A DNA stretch of 8,543 bases from Clostridia bacterium (GTDB lineage Bacteria > Bacillota_A > Clostridia > Christensenellales > Aristaeellaceae): assembly GCA_017397695.1 (NCBI GenBank), contig JAFQIF010000058.1, positions 1 through 8,543 of the forward strand, written 5' to 3'. Position 1 is the first letter of the stretch; every line of letters begins with the position of its first letter. This document shows positions 1 through 6,794 of this stretch, piece by piece. Position numbers and translations under genes: made by a program. The notes below the pieces were generated by a model. The model ran no database searches and had not been told where the DNA came from. It worked only from the letters and a program-made list of their open reading frames with translations.

Positions 1-1367
1 AGACGGCGGATGTAGTTCTCGATGGATTCGCGGCGCGCGCCCGGGCGGGCGGCAGAAATCGCATCGGCAGCCTGAACGAGGACGGCCTCGATCGTGGTCG
101 GCTCGATGTCGTTGTGGTGCGCGGCGATGCAGTGGATGACCTCCGGGGACTCGTGATAGCGCTTGGCCATCTCCACACCCAGCTCCACATGCGTGCCCTC
201 AAGCTCATGGTCGACCGCCTTGCCGATATCATGCAGCAGGCCGGCACGCTTGGCCAGCGTCACATCGGCGCCCAGCTCGGCGGCCATCAGGCCAGCCAGG
301 TGAGACACCTCGATGGAATGCTTGAGCACGTTCTGGCCGTAGCTCGTGCGGTAGCGCATGCGGCCCAGGAGCTTGACCAGCTCATGGTGAATGCCATGCA
401 TATTGGTTTCAAAGATCGCCTGTTCGCCGGTCTCGCGGATCTGGTTGTCCACCTCGCGGCGGGCCTTCTCGACCATTTCCTCGATGCGTGCCGGATGGAT
501 ACGGCCGTCGGCGATGAGCTTCTCCAGGGCAATGCGCGCAATCTCGCGGCGAACCGGATCAAACGCGGAAACGATAACCGCCTCGGGCGTGTCGTCGATG
601 ATCAGATCAACGCCGGTCGCTGTTTCCAGCGTGCGGATGTTACGGCCTTCACGGCCGATGATGCGGCCCTTCATATCCTCATTGGGCAGGGAGACCACGG
701 AGACCGTCGTCTCGGCGACGTGATCGGAGGCGCAGCGCTGAATCGCCATGGCGACGATGTTGCGCGCCTTCTTCTCGGCGTCGTTCTTGGCATTCTGCTC
801 AATCTCGCGAACGAGCACACCGGCATCGTGGAAGGCTTCCTTCTGGATGCGCTGGACGATCATGTCCTTGGCCTCATCCTGGGTCATCTTGGCCACGCGC
901 TCCAGCTCCACACGGCGCTTTTCTTCCAGATCCTTCATGGCCTGCTCAGCAGACTCCGCAGCGGCCTTCTGGCGTGCGGTATATTCCTGCGCTTCCTGGG
1001 TCAAGCGGTCAAGCTCATACTGCTTGCGCTCCAGCGTCGTTTCACGCGCATCAAGGTTATCCGCCTTCTTGTCCAGCGTTTCCTCGCGCTGCGCCAGGCG
1101 GCGCTCGCTGCGCTGCACTTCAGCGCGGCGGTCACGCACTTCACGGTCCAGTTCATTCTTCAGGCGAATAACTTCTTCCTTCGCTTCCAGAATGCTTTCC
1201 TTCTTCTTCTCTTCAGCACGGCGCTGCGCGTCGTCCAGAAGATTGCGGGCGTACTCTTCCGTACGGCCGATTTTCTTTTCCTGAATGTTCTTGCGATAGA
1301 TATAGCCAATTGCCAGGCCTGCGACCAGAGCAATCAGTGCACACAGAATAGACACAAAAATCGCCAA
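1..1367 (-). CDS. rny: Ribonuclease Y (RNase Y), 3' end cut off by the window edge
   Basis: Membrane-anchored endoribonuclease that starts mRNA decay in Firmicutes. The 455 visible residues show the family layout in order: an N-terminal membrane helix (about residues 2-24, followed by YRK), a long charged coiled coil (about 30-195), a KH RNA-binding domain with the GREGRNIR loop at 238-245, and an HD hydrolase domain with the metal-binding pair His379-Asp380 in LLHDIGK and a later AAHHNDIEP stretch. The family is usually about 510-530 residues, so roughly 60-75 C-terminal residues lie outside the window. The start is inferred: the only start codon between the in-frame TGA (1374-1376) and the membrane helix is TTG at 1367, 11 nt after AAGGAG (1379-1384). 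A GTG four codons later is the alternative. The gene has its own promoter (1636-1664). The family identification is near certain; the exact start is less so. Confidence 0.96.
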   Translation of the reverse strand, partial: MAIFVSILCALIALVAGLAIGYIYRKNIQEKKIGRTEEYARNLLDDAQRRAEEKKKESILEAKEEVIRLKNELDREVRDRRAEVQRSERRLAQREETLDKKADNLDARETTLERKQYELDRLTQEAQEYTARQKAAAESAEQAMKDLEEKRRVELERVAKMTQDEAKDMIVQRIQKEAFHDAGVLVREIEQNAKNDAEKKARNIVAMAIQRCASDHVAETTVSVVSLPNEDMKGRIIGREGRNIRTLETATGVDLIIDDTPEAVIVSAFDPVRREIARIALEKLIADGRIHPARIEEMVEKARREVDNQIRETGEQAIFETNMHGIHHELVKLLGRMRYRTSYGQNVLKHSIEVSHLAGLMAAELGADVTLAKRAGLLHDIGKAVDHELEGTHVELGVEMAKRYHESPEVIHCIAAHHNDIEPTTIEAVLVQAADAISAARPGARRESIENYIRR

Positions 1368-1635
1368 CCAATTTCACACTCCTTTTTTGACAAACTCTCA
1401 TAACGCATATTTAGTCGGTCAAAAGTGTGAAGGGTTGACGATCGGCCATCACATTGGCACACAAAACAAACCGGATACACGGCAAAATAACACCTGACGG
1501 GCATATACAGTCCCCCGCAGGCACGCAAAAAACGCCCTGTTCCGCCTATTGAATTGATGTATCACACGGGAAAAAGCCCCGGTTGCATGCTCTGGCGCGC
1601 GCAGCCCTGCACACGCTTTCACTTTGACTGTTTCT
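1368..1635 (-). other. Long untranslated leader of rny
   Basis: Between the inferred transcription start (about 1629) and the rny start codon lie about 260 nt with no recognisable gene. Several weak hairpins can be drawn on the minus strand, for example CGGG/CCCG around 1567-1580 and an interrupted CAGG...CCTG stem around 1518-1539 with a run of six T in its loop. I do not recognise a known riboswitch or leader RNA. The short open frames here have no clear ribosome binding site or protein-like composition, so I do not call them genes. The length of the leader suggests possible post-transcriptional control, which is inference. Confidence 0.45.
1379..1384 (-). promoter_or_regulatory. Ribosome binding site of rny, supporting a TTG start
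   Basis: AAGGAG on the minus strand precedes TTG at 1367 by 11 nt, slightly long. No ATG is available in the rny frame after the upstream in-frame stop at 1374-1376, so this site decides in favour of the TTG start. Confidence 0.6.
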
Positions 1636-1664
1636 ATTTTAACGGCGTTTGCTGTGCATGTCAA
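1636..1664 (-). promoter_or_regulatory. Sigma-A/sigma-70 type promoter of rny
   Basis: On the minus strand a perfect -35 box TTGACA (1664-1659) is followed after exactly 17 nt by TAAAAT (1641-1636), one base off the consensus -10. An A-rich stretch lies upstream (around 1684-1695) and could act as an UP element. Transcription would start near 1629 and run into rny. It lies downstream of the EF-G-like gene's terminator, so rny has its own transcription unit. Confidence 0.8.
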
Positions 1665-1785
1665 GACCATATGACATTAAGATGAATTTTTTGTGAAAGT
1701 GGGCAGGCATTCTGGGCTCGTTTTCATTTTCGATACGCCTTTCATTCTGTAGATCTTCTGTGCTCGCTGTACGTATCCTGTAACG

Positions 1786-1815
1786 AAAAAAAGGCTTCGG
1801 ATTGCTCCGAAGCCC
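1786..1815 (-). terminator. Rho-independent terminator of the EF-G-like gene
   Basis: On the minus strand an 8-bp stem (GGCTTCGG at 1793-1800 with CCGAAGCC at 1807-1814, 6-nt loop) is followed directly by seven T (complement of 1786-1792). It begins 18 nt after the stop codon at 1833 and separates this unit from rny. Confidence 0.92.
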
Positions 1816-1832
1816 TTGATTGTGTGAACAAA

Positions 1833-3911
1833 TTAGTCCTCGTCGTCCGCGAGATCGGCCTTGTGCGCCTCAATGATCTTCGCAGCGATGACCTGCGGCA
1901 CTTCCTCATAGCGCTCGAAGGTCATCTTGTAGAAGCCCCTCGCCTGCGTCATGGAGCGCAGATCCGTCGCGTACTTGAACATCTCAGCCTGCGGCACCTC
2001 AGCAATGATGAGCTGCTTGCCATCGACCGGCTCCATGCCCAGGATGCGGCCGCGGCGCTTGTTCATATCGCCCATGATATCGCCCATGTACTCGTCCGGC
2101 ACGGTAACTTCCACGTGCATGATCGGCTCAAGCAGGACCGGAGAGGCGTTGATACACTGCTTATACGCAATGCGGGCAGCGGTCTTGAACGCCATTTCAG
2201 AGGAGTCGACCGGATGGTAGGAACCATCGTAGAGCTTGGCATGCAGGCCCGTCATCGGGAAGCCAGCCAGAACGCCCTTGACGAGGTTATCGCGCAGGCC
2301 CTTCTCAACGGACGGGATGAAGTTGCGCGGAACCGCGCCGCCGACGACGGCGTCTTCGAACTCAAACTCGACGCCCGGCTCGGCCGGAGAGAACTCCACC
2401 CAGATATCGCCGAACTGGCCATGACCGCCGGACTGCTTCTTGTGGCGGCCCTGAACCTTGATGGTCTTGCGGATAGACTCGCGATAAGCGATCTTGGGAT
2501 CCTTGAAGACGGCGTCAGCGCCGAACTTGGAGAGCAGCTTCTGGCGGATGATTTCCAGCTCCAGCTCGCCCTGGCCGCTGATGAGGGTCTCAGTGGTCAT
2601 CGGATCCTTGGCAACGACGACGTCCGGCATTTCTTCGACCAGACGGGAAAGACCGGAGAAGACCTTATCTTCCTCGCCCGCCTTCTTCGCGTAGACGGCC
2701 ATGGAGATCTGCGGCGCCGGGAACTCGATGGAGTCGTACTGAACGACCTTGCCGATTTCGCACAGGCTGTCGCCGGTGGAGGTATACTGCAACTTGGAGA
2801 GCGCGCCGATGTCACCCGCGCACAGCATGCCGACCGGAATCTGCTTCTTGCCGCGGATCATGAACAGGCCGGCAGCCTTCTCGGGCTTATCAGCATTGGC
2901 GTTGAACAGCGGAGTCGCCGGGGTGAGCACGCCGGAGATAACCTTGATCAGGGACAGCTTGCCGACGAACGGGTCGGCGATGGTCTTGAAGACCTGCGCA
3001 GTAAAGCTCTCGGACATGTCCGCATGGCGGATGTGCATGGACTTGGTCTTCGGGTTGATGCCGTGATAGGTATGCTCCATCGGGGAGGGCATGTACATCG
3101 CCAGTTCGTAGAGCAACGGACGCACGCCGATGCCGTTGAGGGAGGAAACCGGAACGACGGGCACGATAGAGCCCTCGTAGATGCCGGCGGACAGGCCGCG
3201 CAGCATATCAACCTCGGAGAGACGCCCTTCGTCGAAGAACTTCTCCATCAGATCCTCGCTGGTGGAGGCGGCAGCCTCGTGGCAGGCCTCGATGGCCTCC
3301 TCAACGAGCGCTTCCATTTCTGCCGGAATCGGCACTTCCTTGCGGTCCTTGCCGGCGCCCATGAAAGCCTTGCCGGTGAGAACGTCCACAACGCCCTTGA
3401 AATTGACGCCTTCGCCAATGGGCAGGACGGTCGGAATGATGCAGTGGCCGTAGGTGGCGCGCAGGTCATCCAGAACCTTGCGGTAATCAATATGCTCGCG
3501 ATCGACCTGGGTGACGACGATCATACGGGCGACGCCGCGCTTGCCGGTCGCGTTCCATGCTTTTTCAAAGCCGGTAGAAAGGCCGGTAACCGCGCTCATC
3601 ACCAGCGCAGCGCCTTCCACAGCGGCCAGCGGGCCAGGCATTTCGCCCGCGAAATCGAAGTAGCCGGGCACGTCGATGATATTGAGCTTCTTGCCGTGGA
3701 TTTCAATGGGCGCCACGGACGCGCTGATGGAAATATGGCGCTTGATCTCTTCCGGATCCCAGTCGCTGACAGTGTTGCCATCTTCGACACGGCCCTGGCG
3801 ATCGATGACGCCGGCTGCGTAGAGCATCGATTCGACCAAAGTGGTCTTGCCCTCAGAGCCGTGTCCCAATACCGCGATGTTGCGGATATCCTTTACCATG
3901 TAGTCCTTCAT
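1833..3911 (-). CDS. fusA: Elongation factor G-like translational GTPase
   Basis: A 692-residue protein with the full five-domain EF-G plan, near the usual EF-G length. The GTPase domain has a P-loop GHGSEGKTT (16-24), a switch I remnant KRHISIS (57-63), switch II DVPGYFDF (80-87) and a G5-like SSL (256-258). Domain IV carries HKKQSGGHGQFGD from about residue 490, then HPVDSSEMAFKTAA; domain V carries EPIMHVEVTVP and MNKRRGRILG. The switch II Tyr84, where classical EF-G has the catalytic His, and the KDIRNIAVLGHG start resemble the EF-G-like paralogues common in clostridia rather than the str-operon EF-G. G4 reads TQVD (134-137) instead of NKxD, which is unusual. The ATG at 3911 is chosen because AAGGAGG lies 9 nt upstream and KDIRN follows at once; the frame stays open to 4094 but crosses the promoter. 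Own promoter and terminator. Whether it works as a true translocase, or in ribosome recycling or rescue, cannot be told from sequence. Confidence 0.95.
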   Translation of the reverse strand: MKDYMVKDIRNIAVLGHGSEGKTTLVESMLYAAGVIDRQGRVEDGNTVSDWDPEEIKRHISISASVAPIEIHGKKLNIIDVPGYFDFAGEMPGPLAAVEGAALVMSAVTGLSTGFEKAWNATGKRGVARMIVVTQVDREHIDYRKVLDDLRATYGHCIIPTVLPIGEGVNFKGVVDVLTGKAFMGAGKDRKEVPIPAEMEALVEEAIEACHEAAASTSEDLMEKFFDEGRLSEVDMLRGLSAGIYEGSIVPVVPVSSLNGIGVRPLLYELAMYMPSPMEHTYHGINPKTKSMHIRHADMSESFTAQVFKTIADPFVGKLSLIKVISGVLTPATPLFNANADKPEKAAGLFMIRGKKQIPVGMLCAGDIGALSKLQYTSTGDSLCEIGKVVQYDSIEFPAPQISMAVYAKKAGEEDKVFSGLSRLVEEMPDVVVAKDPMTTETLISGQGELELEIIRQKLLSKFGADAVFKDPKIAYRESIRKTIKVQGRHKKQSGGHGQFGDIWVEFSPAEPGVEFEFEDAVVGGAVPRNFIPSVEKGLRDNLVKGVLAGFPMTGLHAKLYDGSYHPVDSSEMAFKTAARIAYKQCINASPVLLEPIMHVEVTVPDEYMGDIMGDMNKRRGRILGMEPVDGKQLIIAEVPQAEMFKYATDLRSMTQARGFYKMTFERYEEVPQVIAAKIIEAHKADLADDED

Positions 3912-3920
3912 ACAGTTGCG

Positions 3921-3927
3921 CCTCCTT
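3921..3927 (-). promoter_or_regulatory. Ribosome binding site of the EF-G-like gene
   Basis: AAGGAGG on the minus strand, nine nt before ATG at 3911. It fixes the start there and rules out the longer open frame reaching 4094. Confidence 0.88.
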
Positions 3928-3930
3928 ATA

Positions 3931-3946
3931 GCCGCGCTCAAGCGGC
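3931..3946 (-). promoter_or_regulatory. Small GC hairpin just upstream of the EF-G-like ribosome binding site
   Basis: GCCGC (3942-3946 on the minus strand) can pair with GCGGC (3931-3935) around a 6-nt loop, ending 3 nt before the AAGGAGG site. It could influence ribosome access, but the stem is only 5 bp and may be incidental. Confidence 0.35.
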
Positions 3947-4002
3947 GATATTGTGAATATTTTGACAGCACATTTCTCGCTCCGTGCCGCCATCTGACAA
4001 CC

Positions 4003-4031
4003 ATTATATCAGATTGAATGAAAAATGAAAA
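4003..4031 (-). promoter_or_regulatory. Extended -10 promoter of the EF-G-like gene
   Basis: The minus strand has TGATATAAT: a perfect TATAAT (4008-4003) with the TGn extension (4011-4009). A poor -35 match TTTTCA (4031-4026) sits 17 nt upstream, a common pairing with an extended -10. The start of transcription would be near 3996, giving a leader of about 85 nt. Confidence 0.72.
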
Positions 4032-4154
4032 GCGGTTTTGTCGATTTTTCTTCCCGGTCAGATGTATATTTTGCATTAAATTCATGACAAACACGCAACA
4101 AATTCATCGTTTCCCCGATATTTTGACGTGCTCCGGTTCAAAAAGCAGGAGAAA

Positions 4155-4185
4155 ATGCAAAAGGCGCTCCCGGAAGGGAGCGCCC
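4155..4185 (-). terminator. Strong Rho-independent terminator ending the trkA-trkH-oxidoreductase operon
   Basis: On the minus strand a perfect 9-bp stem GGCGCTCCC/GGGAGCGCC (4163-4171 with 4176-4184, 4-nt loop) is followed by TTTTGCATTTT. It starts 11 nt after the oxidoreductase stop codon at 4196. Confidence 0.93.
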
Positions 4186-4195
4186 TGATATGTCA

Positions 4196-5164
4196 TTATG
4201 CCTGTTCAAACGGGAAAACCATCCTGTTCTGGCGGCGGATTTCATCCATGATCGCCATCACCGCCACGGACTGTTCCGGCGTGATCACATCACTGCAGAG
4301 CCTGCCGGCGGATACGCAGGCCATAGCCTCGCGAATCTCGTACTCGAATCCGTTCACCTCAAACGGTCGCTTAATCTCATACGGCGCCTGACCATCCACG
4401 CAGACGGTCACCATCTGCGGATTCTTGAAATCCGGGATATCGATGTGTCCCTTCGTGCCGTATACGCCGCCCATCAGCGGCATATTCGCACCGATCGCCG
4501 TGGTCAGCTGAGCGACAGCGTTGCCTTTGCGCAGGGTGATCGCATCGATGGCATCCGTACCTACATCGTTCATGATCAGATTGCTCTGAATCTGATCAAA
4601 TTCATACCCCAGCATCATGCAGGCAAAGCCGATAGCATATACGCCGATATCCAGCAGCGTGCCGCCCGCCATCTGCGGATCAAACTTGCGCGCCTGGCGC
4701 GCAGTGGTATAGCCATACTGTGCGGTCACAGCACGTATTTCGCCGATCTGGCCGGCAGCAATAATCCGCTCGACGTCGCGATAGACCGGGCAAAGCTTCG
4801 TCCAGAAGGCTTCCATGACGAACACGCCCTTTTCCTTCGCAAGGTCAAAGATCGCCTTCGCCTGCTGCGCGTCCGTGGTAAAGCTCTTCTCGCACAGGAC
4901 ATGCTTGCCGTGCTCGATCATCAGCTTCATGCCCTCATAATGCGCGTTATGCGGCGTACCGATGTAAACGATATCAACGTTGGGATCCTGCGCCAATTCC
5001 AGCGCGCTGCCGTAGCGCACGGGGATATCATGCCGGTCGGCAAAGGCGTTCGCGCTTTCCAGCGTACGGGAGGCGACAGCATAGACCGTCACGTCATCCA
5101 TCATTTTGGCCGTCTCGGCAAAGTTTTTGGCGATCACGCCGGTCGAAAGAATACCCCAGTTCAT
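4196..5164 (-). CDS. Gfo/Idh/MocA family oxidoreductase
   Basis: A 322-residue NAD(P)-dependent dehydrogenase, full length for the family. The Rossmann start is WGILSTGVIAKNF (3-15), with a TPHNAHYE segment (70-77), ECEK-type lysine at E92-K93, and GGTLLDIGVYAIG around 168-178. His75, Lys93, Asp172 and Tyr176 fall where dimeric dihydrodiol dehydrogenase has its proposed active-site His, Lys, Asp and Tyr, with a constant offset of four residues, so it resembles that branch. The usual EKP is EKS here. The substrate is probably a sugar, inositol or diol-like compound but cannot be named. The ATG at 5164 follows AAAGGAG at 5172-5178. It begins 12 nt after the trkH stop, and that stop overlaps its ribosome binding site, so it is likely co-transcribed and translationally coupled with trkAH. 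No link to K+ transport is evident from the protein itself. Confidence 0.93.
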   Translation of the reverse strand: MNWGILSTGVIAKNFAETAKMMDDVTVYAVASRTLESANAFADRHDIPVRYGSALELAQDPNVDIVYIGTPHNAHYEGMKLMIEHGKHVLCEKSFTTDAQQAKAIFDLAKEKGVFVMEAFWTKLCPVYRDVERIIAAGQIGEIRAVTAQYGYTTARQARKFDPQMAGGTLLDIGVYAIGFACMMLGYEFDQIQSNLIMNDVGTDAIDAITLRKGNAVAQLTTAIGANMPLMGGVYGTKGHIDIPDFKNPQMVTVCVDGQAPYEIKRPFEVNGFEYEIREAMACVSAGRLCSDVITPEQSVAVMAIMDEIRRQNRMVFPFEQA

Positions 5165-5176
5165 TGTGCTTCTCCT

Positions 5177-6673
5177 TTAATAATTGGCATGTTTCATGGC
5201 TTCGCGGCGGCGCTGCTTGCGCTTGTGCTCGCGGTAGGCTTCTTTCCACAGCGGCGGATAGAGCAGCATCAGCATCGGGAAAACCTCCAGACGGCCCGCC
5301 AGCATATCAAAGATCAGCACACTCTTGGAAAGATCGCTCAAAAACCCAAAGTTGCACGTGGGACCCACGAGGTTGAGACCGGGACCGATGTTGTTAAACG
5401 TCGCCGCAACAGCCGTAAACGTACTGGTGAGGTCCATATTTTCCAGAGAGATCACCAGCATGGACGCCGTAAAAATGAAGAATACGCCCATGAAGTATAC
5501 AAAAATCGCATACAGGGTGCTGTCTTCCACATCCTTATCCTCAAAGCGCACCTTGCGCACGCCGCGCGGATGCAGGAAGGAACCGATATAGCTGGCCATC
5601 GCTTTGGCGCTCATCACCCAGCGGGATACTTTCAAGCCGCCGCCCGTGCTGCCCGCACAGGCGCCGACAAACATCAGCAGCACGACAAGCGACCTGGAAA
5701 ACGCCGGCCAAAGATCGAAATTGACCGTGGCAAAGCCCGTTGTCGTGATAATGGTCGCCACCTGGAAAACGGAATTGCGCATATTGTGTTCCAGCGTCAG
5801 CGCAATATCGTAAGTATTGACGCAGATGAGTACGGATGCTGCAGCAACAATGCCCAGATACCAGCGCATTTCCTCGCAGTGAAGCGCCTGCTTGATCTTT
5901 CTGGTATAGATGAGGAAGTACACATTGAAATTGACGCCAAAGAGGATCATGAAGATCGCCACGACCCACTGGATATACGGCGAGAAGCTAGCAAACGAAT
6001 CGTTGCGGAAGCCAAAGCCACCCGTACCTGCCGTACCGAACGCCGTGCAGATCGCCTCAAAGGGAATCATGCCGCCCAGCATCAGCAGCAGGAATTCCAG
6101 AATCGTGAGCACGACATAGAGCATGTACAGAATGCGCGCCGTATAGCGTACCTTGGGCACAAGCTTGCCCACGACAGGGCCAGGGCTTTCCGCCTTCATC
6201 AGGTGCATATTGGTGCCGCCGACCATGGGCAGCACAGCCAACAGGAAGACAAGCACGCCCATGCCGCCGATCCAGTGCGTAAAGCAGCGCCAGAGCATAC
6301 AGCAATGGCTCATCGTTTCCACGTCGGAAAGGATGCTTGCGCCGGTCGTTGTGAAGCCGGAAACGGTTTCAAACAGCGCGTCGATGAAACGCGGAATCTC
6401 GCCTGTGAAATAAAACGGCAGGCAGCCGAACAGCGACATCAGAATCCAGCTCAGCGCCGTGGCGACAAAGCCCTCTCGCGCGCGGAAGCTTTGGTTGTTC
6501 GGGCGCTTGTTTGTAAGCAGGAAGCCAATGCCCGCGCACATCACCATCACAACGGCAAACGCCCAGCCTTCTCCCTCGTTGTAAATCAGCGATGTAATCA
6601 GCGGCAGGCTCATCAGTGCCGCCTCAATATTGAGCACCCAGCCCAGAATGTAGCTGACAGATTTCATATTCAT
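5177..6673 (-). CDS. trkH: Trk K+ transporter, membrane subunit TrkH
   Basis: Pore-forming subunit of the Trk potassium uptake system, in the cytoplasmic membrane, 498 residues (family usually about 480-500). It shows four M1-P-M2 repeats with the expected selectivity-filter segments: SGFTTTGAS (105-113), GTAGTGGFG (213-221), ITTTGFAT (309-316) and FNNIGPGL (426-433). All four filter glycines are present (111, 218, 313, 430). The intramembrane gating loop reads GACAGSTGGGLKVSR (337-351), and the conserved GRLE (460-463) follows in the last repeat. A basic tail (HKRKQRRR) lies at the C terminus. ATG at 6673 follows GAGAGG at 6681-6686 with 7 nt spacing. It sits directly after trkA, whose restored stop codon overlaps this ribosome binding site. 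Uptake depends on TrkA gating, so the trkA frame break matters for its function. Confidence 0.97.
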   Translation of the reverse strand: MNMKSVSYILGWVLNIEAALMSLPLITSLIYNEGEGWAFAVVMVMCAGIGFLLTNKRPNNQSFRAREGFVATALSWILMSLFGCLPFYFTGEIPRFIDALFETVSGFTTTGASILSDVETMSHCCMLWRCFTHWIGGMGVLVFLLAVLPMVGGTNMHLMKAESPGPVVGKLVPKVRYTARILYMLYVVLTILEFLLLMLGGMIPFEAICTAFGTAGTGGFGFRNDSFASFSPYIQWVVAIFMILFGVNFNVYFLIYTRKIKQALHCEEMRWYLGIVAAASVLICVNTYDIALTLEHNMRNSVFQVATIITTTGFATVNFDLWPAFSRSLVVLLMFVGACAGSTGGGLKVSRWVMSAKAMASYIGSFLHPRGVRKVRFEDKDVEDSTLYAIFVYFMGVFFIFTASMLVISLENMDLTSTFTAVAATFNNIGPGLNLVGPTCNFGFLSDLSKSVLIFDMLAGRLEVFPMLMLLYPPLWKEAYREHKRKQRRREAMKHANY

Positions 6674-6684
6674 GACAGTACCTC

Positions 6685-6794
6685 TCAGGCGAGAATATCG
6701 CTGATATCCTTAAATCCGGTGTGCGTGGTGACGATGATCACCGTGTCGCCGGCCTGAATCGCATCCTGACCGCGCGGGAAGATGATCTTACCTT
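6685..6794 (-). pseudogene. trkA: Out-of-frame C-terminal tail of trkA
   Basis: In the -1 frame relative to the upstream part, the minus strand encodes 35 residues typical of the TrkA second RCK_C domain: KIIFPRG, AIQAGDTVIIVTT and a FKDISDILA end, closing with TGA at 6685-6687. This stop overlaps the trkH ribosome binding site, the normal arrangement for a trkAH pair. The segment is cut off from the main trkA frame by one missing base. I see no slippery heptamer at the junction (CGC AAG GTA AGA), so programmed frameshifting is unlikely. Confidence 0.85.

Noticed and set aside
1387..1413. Plus-strand TTGACA followed by AT-rich sequence, possible antisense promoter next to the rny start
   Set aside because: The nearest -10 candidates are poor matches or at wrong spacing (about 15 nt), and no plus-strand gene follows.
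1449..1670. 73-codon minus-strand open frame in the rny leader
   Set aside because: Its ATG lies upstream of the inferred transcription start, no good ribosome binding site precedes it, and the translation is Arg/Cys-rich and unlike a known family.
3912..4094. Longer N terminus for the EF-G-like protein starting at 4094
   Set aside because: It would be translated across the extended -10 promoter, has no ribosome binding site, and adds sequence not seen in EF-G; the ATG at 3911 has an ideal AAGGAGG.
4190..6757. 855-codon open frame on the plus strand across trkH and the oxidoreductase, and similar long plus-strand frames opposite rny (114-1403), the EF-G-like gene (1824-3956) and trkA (6879-8201)
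   Set aside because: They are antisense shadows: they mirror genes with clear family motifs, have low-complexity H/R/Q-rich translations, lack ribosome binding sites, and arise from strong codon bias on the other strand.
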